A stretch of 13,151 nt of DNA, taken from CAYZAW01 sp964476505. GTDB taxonomy: Bacteria > Bacillota > Clostridia > Christensenellales > CAG-138. Under the pieces are notes generated by a model that was not told where the DNA came from, made no database searches, and worked only from the letters and a program-made list of their open reading frames with translations. This document shows positions 6,666-13,100 of the stretch, piece after piece. The translations under genes and the position numbers were made by a program. Numbering within the stretch: the first letter of the stretch is position 1; each line of letters opens with the position of its first letter. The stretch is from contig CAYZAW010000052.1 of the NCBI GenBank assembly GCA_964476505.1, positions 1-13,151 on the forward strand, given 5' to 3'.

Positions 6666-7148
6666 TCACTTGTGATACGGTTCGTTATTGTTGATCTTAA
6701 AGCTCCGGTACACCTGCTCCAGTAATATGATCCGCGCCATCTGATGCGAAAACGTCATGGTGGAAAACGACAGCGTGCTGTCTGCCCGCTGCATCACATC
6801 CATGGAAAGCCCAAGCGACCCGCCGATCACAAACGCGAGGCGGCTTTTGCCCTCGGTCATCCAGCGTCCAAGGGTATAAGCAAAGCTCTCGGAGGTGTAG
6901 GCAACGCCGCTGATGGCAAGCGCCACCACATAGTCCTGCGGGTCAAGCTTGTCCAGCACCGCATCCCCTTCCTTTTGCAAAACGGACAGGCGCTGTAAAT
7001 TGCTAAGCTTTTCCGGGGCTTTCTCGTCCGGCACCTCAATGATGTCCAGCGTGCAGAAGCGGGACAGGCGCTTTTCGAACTCCGCCACGGCATCCCGGTA
7101 AAAATCCTCCTTCAGCTTGCCTACGCATACGATCTTGATCTGTACCAT
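6666..7148 (-). CDS. rlmH: 23S rRNA (pseudouridine-1915-N3) methyltransferase RlmH
   Basis: SPOUT-family (trefoil-knot) methyltransferase of 160 residues, the usual length for RlmH, which methylates pseudouridine 1915 in helix 69 of 23S rRNA on the assembled 70S ribosome. The start MVQIKIVCVGKLKEDFY, the SAM-binding knot FVIGGSLGLS near residue 105, and the C-terminal block SFSTMTFSHQMARIILLEQVYRSFKI...NEPYHK are all diagnostic. AAGGAGG stands 4-5 nt before ATG 7148. The start lies 9 bp after the walJ stop, so the two are cotranscribed. The pair matches the walJ-(htrA)-rlmH order of Bacillus, here with no htrA between them. Confidence 0.95.
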   Translation of the reverse strand: MVQIKIVCVGKLKEDFYRDAVAEFEKRLSRFCTLDIIEVPDEKAPEKLSNLQRLSVLQKEGDAVLDKLDPQDYVVALAISGVAYTSESFAYTLGRWMTEGKSRLAFVIGGSLGLSMDVMQRADSTLSFSTMTFSHQMARIILLEQVYRSFKINNNEPYHK

Positions 7149-7157
7149 GCTGCCTCC

Positions 7158-7940
7158 TTACTCCAGCGTGAACACGGCGCAGGGGCGGTCCCTGTGCGCC
7201 ATGAACAGCTGCATGTCGTAAATCTGCTCCTGCCGGAGCGCCGATTCCACACAGAGGTGCGCAATGTCCTCCGTGTTGTTCTCGCCGGAAAGATGCCCCA
7301 ATATCACGTTGCGAACGCCCGTGGTATACAAGCGGCAGAGCGCGCGTCCGCAGTCTTCATTGGAAAGATGCCCGTGCCGGGAGAGTATGCGCTGCTTGAG
7401 CGGCCATGTGTAGCGGCCTGCCATCAGCATTTCCACATCGTGATTGGCCTCGATTAGCAACAGGTCGCTGCCGGAGGCGTGCGCAAACAGCGTGTCGGAA
7501 AACCAGCCGATGTCCGTCATGGTGGTAAGCGTTATGTCGTGATAGCAAAACCGGTAGCCCACCGGCTCAACTGCGTCGTGCGGGGTGGAAAACGGGAGTA
7601 TGGAAAGCCCGCCCAAGTAGAAATCGCAGTCGGTTTGGATGACCCTAAGGTTTTCCGGGGCGATCTTTCCAACAATGGCGTTCATTGCCATAAAACAGTT
7701 TGCGTTTGCAAACACGGGCAAGCCGTATTTACGGGAAAGCACCCCCACGCCGGAAACGTGATCCCGATGCTCATGCGTTACAAGGATGCCGGATAGCGAG
7801 GACGGTGCAACGCCGATGGAAGAAAGCGCCTGCTCAACGGTGCGCCCCGGCAGCCCCGCGTCTATCAATAACCGGGTATCTCCGGCCTCCAAGTATAAGC
7901 AGTTGCCGGAGGAACCGGAAAACAACGGGCAAAATCGCAT
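7158..7940 (-). CDS. walJ: WalJ/YycJ-type metallo-beta-lactamase-fold hydrolase
   Basis: MBL-fold protein of 260 residues. WalJ/YycJ is encoded with the WalRK cell-wall two-component system in Bacillus and is linked to cell-wall or DNA-repair functions; its exact substrate is unsettled. Visible: the N-terminal strand MRFCPLFSGSSGN, metal-binding THEHRDH (55-61), the later ligands in STPHD, TDIG and EANHD, and the C-terminal LSRHGHLSNED and GHLSGENN boxes typical of YycJ. ATG 7940 is chosen; GTG 7943 is one codon upstream. The Shine-Dalgarno is weak (an AAAGGA about 15 nt upstream). No walRKHI genes are in the window: the upstream neighbour is the M20 dipeptidase. It shares a transcript with rlmH. 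Confidence 0.9.
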   Translation of the reverse strand: MRFCPLFSGSSGNCLYLEAGDTRLLIDAGLPGRTVEQALSSIGVAPSSLSGILVTHEHRDHVSGVGVLSRKYGLPVFANANCFMAMNAIVGKIAPENLRVIQTDCDFYLGGLSILPFSTPHDAVEPVGYRFCYHDITLTTMTDIGWFSDTLFAHASGSDLLLIEANHDVEMLMAGRYTWPLKQRILSRHGHLSNEDCGRALCRLYTTGVRNVILGHLSGENNTEDIAHLCVESALRQEQIYDMQLFMAHRDRPCAVFTLE

Positions 7941-7985
7941 CACAGGCAGGGTGTCCTTTCAAATAGCTAAAATGATAACACACCC

Positions 7986-7994
7986 ATTATAGCA
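7986..7994 (-). promoter_or_regulatory. Extended -10 promoter for walJ-rlmH
   Basis: On the minus strand the sequence TGCTATAAT is a perfect TG-n-TATAAT extended -10. No good -35 lies 16-18 bp upstream, where the sequence is the end of the dipeptidase gene. The predicted start of transcription is about 40 nt before the walJ start codon. It would uncouple walJ-rlmH from the upstream gene. Confidence 0.6.
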
Positions 7995-7999
7995 TATTT

Positions 8000-9388
8000 T
8001 TACGCCGTGTAGCACAACCGCAGGATGGCTTCCGCGATCACCTTGGTGTGGAACGCAACGTCTGCCTCCGTGATGTACTCGTCCGGCATGTGCGCCAGCA
8101 TGGGGTCGCCCTCCCGCTCGCAGCCGAAGGCCACAGCGTTTGTAAACGCGCGGGCATAGGTGCCGCCGCCGATGGCAAGCGGCTCCGCTTTCTCGTCGCC
8201 GCTGTGTCTGCGGTAAATATCCAGTAACGTTTTTACAAGAACCCCGTTTTTATCTGCCAATAAGCCCGGCTGCCCCTCCGCGCGTTCCAACGCAAAGCCG
8301 GCAGGCATCAGTACCGCAGAGAGCTTTTCCAACACGGCCTCCTTCGATAAGCACAGCGGATGCCGCACATCGATGGCAAGGCGCACGCCAGCTTCGTCCA
8401 TATGCAGCACGCCGCAGCTAAGCGTTAGCCGCCCGCTCTCGTCCGCGCAATCCAGATCGAACTGCTCCCCGTGATTGTCATACCGAAGGGCTGTTGCAAG
8501 CGCGGAGATCATCTTTTGCTCCATAGCCTCCAAGGGCTGGGCGTTCAACAGCTGCAACAGGCATAAGAGTGCGTTTTTGCCCTGCTCGGGCGTAGAGGCG
8601 TGCGCGCCTGTGCCGTGTACGGTGATGTGCGTTGCGTCTGCCACGTACTCCGTTTCAACGGTGAACCCGTCTGGAACGGGAACCGGCTCCATGTCTCGCG
8701 GGAGCCACGCCTCCGCCACGCCCGGCACAACGTTTGCGCGTTCCCCGCAGGCAATGGCAAGCCCGCTCCATTTGTCCGTCCACTTGGCAGTAAAATACCC
8801 TTGGCAGATGCCCCGCTCCGCAAACACCACGGGATAATGCCCGTCCGGGGAGAACGCCATATCCGGCAGCGGTTCCCCGCTTTGTTTATAATGCTCGATG
8901 CAGCCCCAACCCTGCTCCTCGTCGCAGCCCAACAGCACGCGAACGGTTTTCGGCAGCGCAACGCCCGCCTCTCGGATGGCGGAAAGGGCATACAGCGCGC
9001 ACACCGCGGGGCCCTTGTCGTCCATGGCACCGCGTCCGTATATGCGCCCGTCCTTTCGGGTGGCGGAAAAGGGCGGTACCGTCCAGCCGGGGCCTGCGGG
9101 CACAACATCTAAATGCGCAAGCACGGCAAGCATCTCGCTGCCGCTGCCGTAGTCCGCCGCGCCGATGTAGCCTTGTAAGTCTTTTGCGGTAAGCCCCAAG
9201 CGCTCTGCAAGCGTCAATGCGGCGGTCAGCGCCTGCCTTGCGCCCGCGCCGAAGGGGGCAGCCTCGCCTGCGGGTGCGGCTTTTACGCTGTCGATCTGCA
9301 CTAATGCGCAGATGGACTGTAACTCTTCCTCCATACGGCGGTCGATGTTGTGAAAAACCCGGTCAAGGGTTGCGGTAAGGTCTGTCAT
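8000..9388 (-). CDS. M20 family dipeptidase (PepV/Sapep-like)
   Basis: Cytosolic dizinc or dimanganese metallopeptidase of 462 residues in the PepV/Sapep group (MEROPS M20), which cleaves dipeptides. Metal and catalytic residues are visible: AHLDVVP (His92, Asp94), GRGAMDDKGP (Asp123/Asp124), DEEQGWGCIEHY (Glu157/Glu158, general base and ligand), FSPDG (Asp182) and, near the C-terminus, LAHMPDEYI (His433). The long insert between the catalytic halves is the lid domain of the family. The start is supported by an AAAGGAG site 5-7 nt upstream of ATG 9388. It has its own sigma-A-like promoter and is transcribed away from cwlD. The next gene, walJ, is 59 bp on and has its own promoter. The exact dipeptide preference cannot be read. 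Confidence 0.92.
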   Translation of the reverse strand: MTDLTATLDRVFHNIDRRMEEELQSICALVQIDSVKAAPAGEAAPFGAGARQALTAALTLAERLGLTAKDLQGYIGAADYGSGSEMLAVLAHLDVVPAGPGWTVPPFSATRKDGRIYGRGAMDDKGPAVCALYALSAIREAGVALPKTVRVLLGCDEEQGWGCIEHYKQSGEPLPDMAFSPDGHYPVVFAERGICQGYFTAKWTDKWSGLAIACGERANVVPGVAEAWLPRDMEPVPVPDGFTVETEYVADATHITVHGTGAHASTPEQGKNALLCLLQLLNAQPLEAMEQKMISALATALRYDNHGEQFDLDCADESGRLTLSCGVLHMDEAGVRLAIDVRHPLCLSKEAVLEKLSAVLMPAGFALERAEGQPGLLADKNGVLVKTLLDIYRRHSGDEKAEPLAIGGGTYARAFTNAVAFGCEREGDPMLAHMPDEYITEADVAFHTKVIAEAILRLCYTA

Positions 9389-9411
9389 GAAACGCTCCTT
9401 TGATGTTATGT

Positions 9412-9441
9412 GCGGGTACGGCTTTTTACAGCCTATCCCGC
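9412..9441 (-). other. Stem-loop in the dipeptidase leader
   Basis: GCGGG (9412-9416) pairs with CCCGC (9437-9441), and inside it GGCT (9420-9423) pairs with AGCC (9430-9433). It sits between the predicted promoter and the ribosome binding site of the dipeptidase gene, so it would be transcribed in the 5' untranslated region. Its function is unknown. In the plus direction the loop has a short T-run, but no gene reads into it. Confidence 0.4.
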
Positions 9442-9454
9442 TGTTTCCTACATT

Positions 9455-9482
9455 AGTATATCAACTTTCGCGCTTTGTTCAA
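9455..9482 (-). promoter_or_regulatory. Sigma-A-like promoter for the M20 dipeptidase
   Basis: On the minus strand TTGAAC (9482-9477), a 16-bp spacer and TATACT (9460-9455) give 4/6 and 5/6 matches to the consensus. The expected transcript has a leader of about 60 nt before the start codon at 9388. Confidence 0.6.
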
Positions 9483-9501
9483 ACAATTCGGCAGATTTCT
9501 A

Positions 9502-9510
9502 TGGTATTCT
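9502..9510 (+). promoter_or_regulatory. Possible extended -10 promoter for cwlD
   Basis: TGGTATTCT reads as TG-n followed by a 4/6 -10 hexamer, 33 bp before the cwlD start codon. No -35 matching sigma-A is visible at the right distance. Sporulation sigma factors (E or G) would be expected for cwlD, but I do not see a clean CATA-type -10, so the sigma factor is open. Confidence 0.3.
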
Positions 9511-9543
9511 AGGGAAGAAGATTAAACGAAGGAGAAAAATCAT

Positions 9544-10230
9544 ATGCAGCTGGATCACAGGCAAAAAACGCTTTTGATATTGATCGCCGTGCTGCTTTTG
9601 TGCATTGGCGGGGCGCTGATCGCCATTCACTATTTACAGCCGGACAGGCCTGCCGCAGCCACATTGGTAACCGGCGGGATATTGATTGACCCCGGCCACG
9701 GCGGCGCGGACGTGGGGGCAACGGGCGCTAACGGCAGCGTGGAGGCAGACATGAACTTGGCGGTGGCGCAAAAGCTAAAGCTGGAGCTGGAAAGCCGCGG
9801 GATCCCCGTTACGCTGACCAGGGAAACGCCGGACGCACTTGGCGACAGCAAAGAGGCGGACATGAAAAAGCGCGGCAAGCTCATCCAAACCTCCACTGCG
9901 GCGGCGTTTGTGAGCATCCATATGAACAGTTATCCCGAGGACCCGGCGGTTTCGGGCCCGCAGGTGTTTTACGATAAATCCTCGGTGATCGGCAAGGACT
10001 TTGCAAACGCGATGCAGCCCTACCTCAACAAAGCCACCGGCGGCACGCGAAAGCCCAACAGCCTAGGCTTGTTCGTATTGCAGGCGGCGGAGGGGGTCAT
10101 GCCCGGGGTGCTGGTGGAGTGCGGGTTTTTGACCAATCCCACTGAGGAGCAAAAGCTGCTCGATGAGGACTATCAAAACACGCTGGCTGTTGCCATTGCG
10201 GACGGTATTCTTGCGTACTGCGGCGCGTAA
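9544..10230 (+). CDS. cwlD: N-acetylmuramoyl-L-alanine amidase, CwlD type
   Basis: Amidase_3 family zinc amidase of 228 residues. CwlD removes the peptide from muramic acid as the first step of muramic-delta-lactam formation in spore cortex. One N-terminal membrane helix (about 9-28) anchors or exports it. The catalytic domain starts at about 45: DPGHGGAD (zinc His52), EADMNLAVA (zinc Glu67), SIHMNSY (zinc His126) and the catalytic glutamate in VECGFLTN (Glu192). Length matches CwlD (about 235 residues), with no SPOR or SH3 cell-wall-binding domains, unlike vegetative autolysins. AAGGAG lies about 9 nt before ATG 9544. No strong terminator follows; the next gene has its own promoter. A germination-linked relative of the same family cannot be excluded, but the compact form fits CwlD best. 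Confidence 0.88.
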   Translation: MQLDHRQKTLLILIAVLLLCIGGALIAIHYLQPDRPAAATLVTGGILIDPGHGGADVGATGANGSVEADMNLAVAQKLKLELESRGIPVTLTRETPDALGDSKEADMKKRGKLIQTSTAAAFVSIHMNSYPEDPAVSGPQVFYDKSSVIGKDFANAMQPYLNKATGGTRKPNSLGLFVLQAAEGVMPGVLVECGFLTNPTEEQKLLDEDYQNTLAVAIADGILAYCGA

Positions 10231-10297
10231 GGCTTGCAACGGGGGCGTATTTCCGATACTATGAAGAAAGCGGCGGGAATATACTTTTCTATCCGCC

Positions 10298-10326
10298 TTT
10301 ACAAGCTCGTAAAAATAGGGTATCAT
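10298..10326 (+). promoter_or_regulatory. Near-consensus sigma-A promoter for the UPF0316 gene
   Basis: TTTACA (10298-10303), a 17-bp spacer and TATCAT (10321-10326) are each 5/6 matches to TTGACA and TATAAT with ideal spacing. Transcription would start about 40 nt before the start codon at 10375. This is one of the best promoters in the window. Confidence 0.7.
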
Positions 10327-10374
10327 CTGGCTTCATCGCTCTGATTGGGCGTAAAGAACTGGGAGGTAGCGTAA

Positions 10375-10962
10375 ATGGAATCGTTTTTCGAGGCGCTTTC
10401 CGCGTTTTGCATGAGCGGCAGTCCTTGGGTATATGCGTTTATTTTTCTTGGGAAGATATTAGAGGTCTCTACCTCCACGCTTCGCATCGTGCTCATCAAC
10501 CGGGGCGTGCGCTTGGTAGGCTCGCTGTTGGCTGTGTTTGAGATCATACTTTGGCTGGTGATCACCAGCACCGTGCTGGAGGGCTTCCGTTCCGATATTT
10601 GGAAGGTGGTATTCTATGCCGCCGCCTTTGGCTGCGGCAATTACCTTGGTTCTTGGCTGGACGAGCGCTTGGCGTTTGGCCTATCCTCCATACAGGCAGT
10701 GGTGCCCGGCATGCAGGAGGCGGACACCGTGGCGTGTGCGCTCAGGGATCGCGGTTATGCCGTGACCATGCTGGACGTGCAGGGCAAGGAGGCAGGCCGC
10801 CATTATATGCTGATGCTGATGCTCAAGCGTAAAACCTTGCAGGAGGCCGTGGATATCATCAATCAAAACTGCAAGTCCGCCGTGATCACCGTGTCCGACG
10901 TGAAATCGCAAAAAGGCGGGTATATGCGAAACACCGCAACGAGACGAAAGATTATCAAATAA
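10375..10962 (+). CDS. UPF0316 membrane protein (DUF5698 plus DUF2179)
   Basis: Protein of 195 residues matching the UPF0316 family. Three hydrophobic helices are visible at about 17-36, 48-70 and 76-92, with the family-typical EVSTSTLRIVLINRG segment after the first and GNYLGSWLDERLAFG after the third. The soluble DUF2179 domain (about 103-178) follows and ends in the strand AVITVSDVK. The last 20 residues are basic (RNTATRRKIIK), slightly beyond the usual domain end. Biochemical function is unknown; DUF2179 domains also end YitT-type membrane proteins. GGGAGG lies about 9 nt before ATG 10375. It has its own promoter upstream and a strong hairpin terminator downstream, so it is probably monocistronic. 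Confidence 0.85.
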   Translation: MESFFEALSAFCMSGSPWVYAFIFLGKILEVSTSTLRIVLINRGVRLVGSLLAVFEIILWLVITSTVLEGFRSDIWKVVFYAAAFGCGNYLGSWLDERLAFGLSSIQAVVPGMQEADTVACALRDRGYAVTMLDVQGKEAGRHYMLMLMLKRKTLQEAVDIINQNCKSAVITVSDVKSQKGGYMRNTATRRKIIK

Positions 10963-10989
10963 CGATTGCAATGCGAGTTGGATGAACAA

Positions 10990-11018
10990 AAAACGGGCTG
11001 CTGCGTGCCGCCCGTTTT
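10990..11018. terminator. Bidirectional terminator between UPF0316 gene and RAYT
   Basis: AAAACGGGC (10990-10998) pairs perfectly with GCCCGTTTT (11010-11018) around an 11-nt GC-rich loop. The plus-strand transcript continues TTTTATT; the minus-strand transcript continues TTTTTTG. Both are typical intrinsic terminators. The end of the stem overlaps the RAYT stop codon (11017-11019). Confidence 0.8.
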
Positions 11019-11535
11019 ATTGTGGGTCGTTAGAGGAATAATAGCAGTCCATGTCCCATTTCTGCGGATTTGTATCAATGTATTCCCATATGGCTTGATA
11101 CTCTTGCTCATTTCGGATAATGCGGTCATGAAAAGAACGTTGGAACATAGAGAACCCGATTTCCTTCGTCACCAGTGTTTTAAAGGATTTTACTATTTGA
11201 GAAACACATCTGGAGCATTCCGTAGGGGGCGATGACCACATCGCCCCGTCACTTACGGGAAACGTGTTGTATTGAGCGGAGTCCAGAAGAAGGAGTATAT
11301 GGATATGATTGGGCATGATCGCATATTTAACAACGCCCGCTATTCTGCTTACATACTTTTCAACAACATCACCGCAGGAAGACAGCATAACGTATGGGGC
11401 GATGTGGTCATCGCCCCCTACAACTGTGCCAAGCAAAGGCGCTCTTCCCTTGGTGCATACGGTAATAAAGTATGCGCCATTATTACGGTAATCGTAGCCT
11501 GACAGGCGATTTGGTTTTCGCTGGCGATATTTCAT
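11017..11535 (-). CDS. REP-associated tyrosine transposase (RAYT, IS200-like Y1 family)
   Basis: HUH single-strand nuclease/transposase of 172 residues, apparently intact. Visible: RLSGYDYRNNGAYFITVCTKGR (11-31, first strand of the Y1 fold), the HUH pair in MPNHIHILL (His77, His79), and the C-terminal block FQRSFHDRIIRNEQEYQAIWEYIDTNPQKW (about 131-160), in which a tyrosine of the EYxxIWEYI helix is probably the nucleophile. Related proteins bind and cut REP hairpins and usually occur as single-copy chromosomal genes. Two segments are encoded by identical inverted REP-like repeats: residues 38-48 (VVGGDDHIAPY) and 96-105 (about DGAMWSSPPT). Sampled lines of the gene are about 40% GC against about 55% in gltX, consistent with separate origin. 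No Shine-Dalgarno precedes ATG 11535. It starts 33 bp after the gltX stop and may ride on its transcript. Confidence 0.88.
   Translation of the reverse strand: MKYRQRKPNRLSGYDYRNNGAYFITVCTKGRAPLLGTVVGGDDHIAPYVMLSSCGDVVEKYVSRIAGVVKYAIMPNHIHILLLLDSAQYNTFPVSDGAMWSSPPTECSRCVSQIVKSFKTLVTKEIGFSMFQRSFHDRIIRNEQEYQAIWEYIDTNPQKWDMDCYYSSNDPQ
11222..11247 (+). repeat. REP-like unit inside the RAYT gene, copy 1
   Basis: GTAG (11222-11225) is followed by a perfect 9-bp stem GGGGCGATG/CATCGCCCC with an ACCA loop (11226-11247). A GTAG tetranucleotide at the 5' foot of a hairpin is the recognised signature of REPs served by RAYTs. It is read in frame by the RAYT gene on the opposite strand as part of residues 96-105, with no stop. 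Confidence 0.85.
11396..11421 (-). repeat. REP-like unit inside the RAYT gene, copy 2 (inverted)
   Basis: Exact 26-nt reverse complement of the unit at 11222-11247: on the minus strand GTAG (11421-11418), then stem GGGGCGATG/CATCGCCCC (11417-11396). It encodes most of residues 38-48 of the RAYT. The flanking bases of the two copies differ, so the identity is limited to the unit itself. Confidence 0.85.
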
Positions 11536-11568
11536 ACAGCAATAAAAGGGGTTACGATTGTCGGCTTA

Positions 11569-13014
11569 TTACCCCAGCTTCTTCAACCCCAGCTTCAACC
11601 TGCGAAGCGCTTCTTCCCTGCCCAGCAGCACCGCGATCTCCATCGCGCCGCCGGGTGTTACGGCCTGCCCCGCCATCGCGATACGAACCGGCCACAGCAG
11701 TGTGCCGTTTTTCATGCCCTGCTCCGCCGCATAGCCTATCAATAGGTCGTGGATGGCGGTTTCCTCCCATGCGGGCAGCGCCTCCAGCATGGGGATCACA
11801 CGGGCGAGGATGTCCCGGGAAATATTCGCGTCCGTTTTGGACTTTTTATTGGTGTACAGCTCGATATCGTAGCCTTCGTCCAGCTTGGTCAAAAACTGCA
11901 CCATCTCCGGTATCTGAGAGAATATCTCCACCCGGGGCTGTAATATGCGCACAAACACATCGGTATCCATGTGCGCTACCCCCGCCTGCTCATAATACGG
12001 CATGGCGTAGGCGGTAAATTCCTCGGACGGCAGGCTTCGGATGTATTCCGCGTTGAGCCAAGTCAGCTTCAGCGGGTCGAAGATTGCGGGGCTTTTGCTC
12101 ATGCCGGAAATATCGAACGCGTCAATGAGTTCGGCAAGCGTGAACCGTTCCCGGTCGTCGCCCGGGTTCCAACCCAACAGCGCGATGTAATTCAATACCG
12201 CTTCTTTTAAATACCCCTTTGCCACAAGGTCTTGGAAGGAAGCGTCGCCGGTGCGCTTAGAGAGCTTGTGCTGTGCGTCCTTCATGATAGGCGGCATGTG
12301 GATGTATTGCGGGATCTCCCAGCCGAACGCCTTATATAAAAGGTCGTACTTAGGCGCGGAGGACAGATACTCCATGCCGCGCATTACGTGGGTGATCGCC
12401 ATCAGATGATCGTCTATCACGTTGGCAAAGTTATAGGTGGGCATGCCGTCCGCCTTAATCAGTACGTTATCGTCCAGCGTGGCGTTCTCCACCGTGATGC
12501 TGCCAAACAGCAGGTCGTGGAAGGTGGTCTCCCCCGTCTCCGGCACGTTTTGCCGAATCACATACGGTACGCCAGCATCCAGCTTTGCTTGAATTTCTTC
12601 TTGCGATAAATGCAGGCAATGCTTGTCGTACTTGAACGTTTCGCCCTTTGCGGCGGCCTCCGCCCGGCGCTCGTCCAGCTCTTCCTTGGTGCAGAAGCAC
12701 CGGTACGCCCCGCCGGATTGTATCAGCTGCTCCGCGTACGGCATGTACAGGCTTTTGCGCTCGCTTTGCACATACGGGCCGTAATCGCCGCCAATGTCCG
12801 GGCCTTCGTCCCAATACATGCCAACGGATTTCAGCGTGTCGTAAATGACCTCCGTTGCGCCTTCCACAAAACGCTCCGTATCCGTGTCCTCAATGCGCAG
12901 TAAAAACTTTCCGCCGTTCTTCCGGGCGAACAAGTACGCATACAGCGCCGAGCGCAGGTTGCCGATGTGCATGTAGCCCGTGGGGCTGGGCGCAAAACGT
13001 GTTCTGACTTCCAT
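11569..13014 (-). CDS. gltX: Glutamyl-tRNA synthetase
   Basis: Class I aminoacyl-tRNA synthetase of 481 residues, full length for bacterial GluRS, charging tRNA(Glu) in the cytosol. The N-terminal Rossmann fold has PSPTGYMHIGNLRSALY (HIGH-type motif at 16-19) and RIEDTDTERF. A zinc site like that of E. coli GluRS is present: CFC (Cys106, Cys108), 24 residues, then CLH (Cys133, His135). MRGMEYLSSAPKY and the KMSKS-type KLSKR (250-254) complete the active site, and LNYIALLGWNPGDDRE opens the anticodon-binding half. The sequence does not show whether it also charges tRNA(Gln). TTGGAGG stands 6 nt before ATG 13014. The leader carries palindromic repeat copy C. The RAYT follows 33 bp downstream with no obvious terminator between. 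Confidence 0.97.
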   Translation of the reverse strand: MEVRTRFAPSPTGYMHIGNLRSALYAYLFARKNGGKFLLRIEDTDTERFVEGATEVIYDTLKSVGMYWDEGPDIGGDYGPYVQSERKSLYMPYAEQLIQSGGAYRCFCTKEELDERRAEAAAKGETFKYDKHCLHLSQEEIQAKLDAGVPYVIRQNVPETGETTFHDLLFGSITVENATLDDNVLIKADGMPTYNFANVIDDHLMAITHVMRGMEYLSSAPKYDLLYKAFGWEIPQYIHMPPIMKDAQHKLSKRTGDASFQDLVAKGYLKEAVLNYIALLGWNPGDDRERFTLAELIDAFDISGMSKSPAIFDPLKLTWLNAEYIRSLPSEEFTAYAMPYYEQAGVAHMDTDVFVRILQPRVEIFSQIPEMVQFLTKLDEGYDIELYTNKKSKTDANISRDILARVIPMLEALPAWEETAIHDLLIGYAAEQGMKNGTLLWPVRIAMAGQAVTPGGAMEIAVLLGREEALRRLKLGLKKLG

Positions 13015-13035
13015 AATGAGCCTCCAATTAAGCTT

Positions 13036-13100
13036 GCCTCCGGCGGCTTAGGGGTTCTTTGTAAAGAACCCCTAAGAACCCAGAAACTTTTGAACAAATC
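13036..13100 (+). repeat. Intergenic palindromic repeat, copy C
   Basis: GCCTCCGGCGG (13036-13046), then a perfect 14-bp stem CTTAGGGGTTCTTT (13047-13060) with AAAGAACCCCTAAG (13063-13076) around a 2-nt GT turn, then AACCCAGAAACTTTTGAA. It is the same module as copies A and B, with a different but still fully paired stem core. It lies about 15 bp upstream of the gltX ribosome binding site, in its leader or promoter region. Confidence 0.85.

Noticed and set aside
8545..9112. Long open frames of 170-187 codons on both strands inside the dipeptidase gene
   Set aside because: They are out-of-frame shadows of the M20 gene: Arg/Pro/Ala/Cys-rich, no family resemblance, no ribosome binding sites.
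11222..11421. CRISPR repeats
   Set aside because: There are only two copies, in opposite orientation, inside a transposase gene and with no cas genes. The GTAG-plus-hairpin structure fits a REP pair.
12467..12814. 115-codon open frame on the minus strand within gltX
   Set aside because: It lies wholly inside gltX in another frame, is Arg/Gly-rich and has no recognisable domain.
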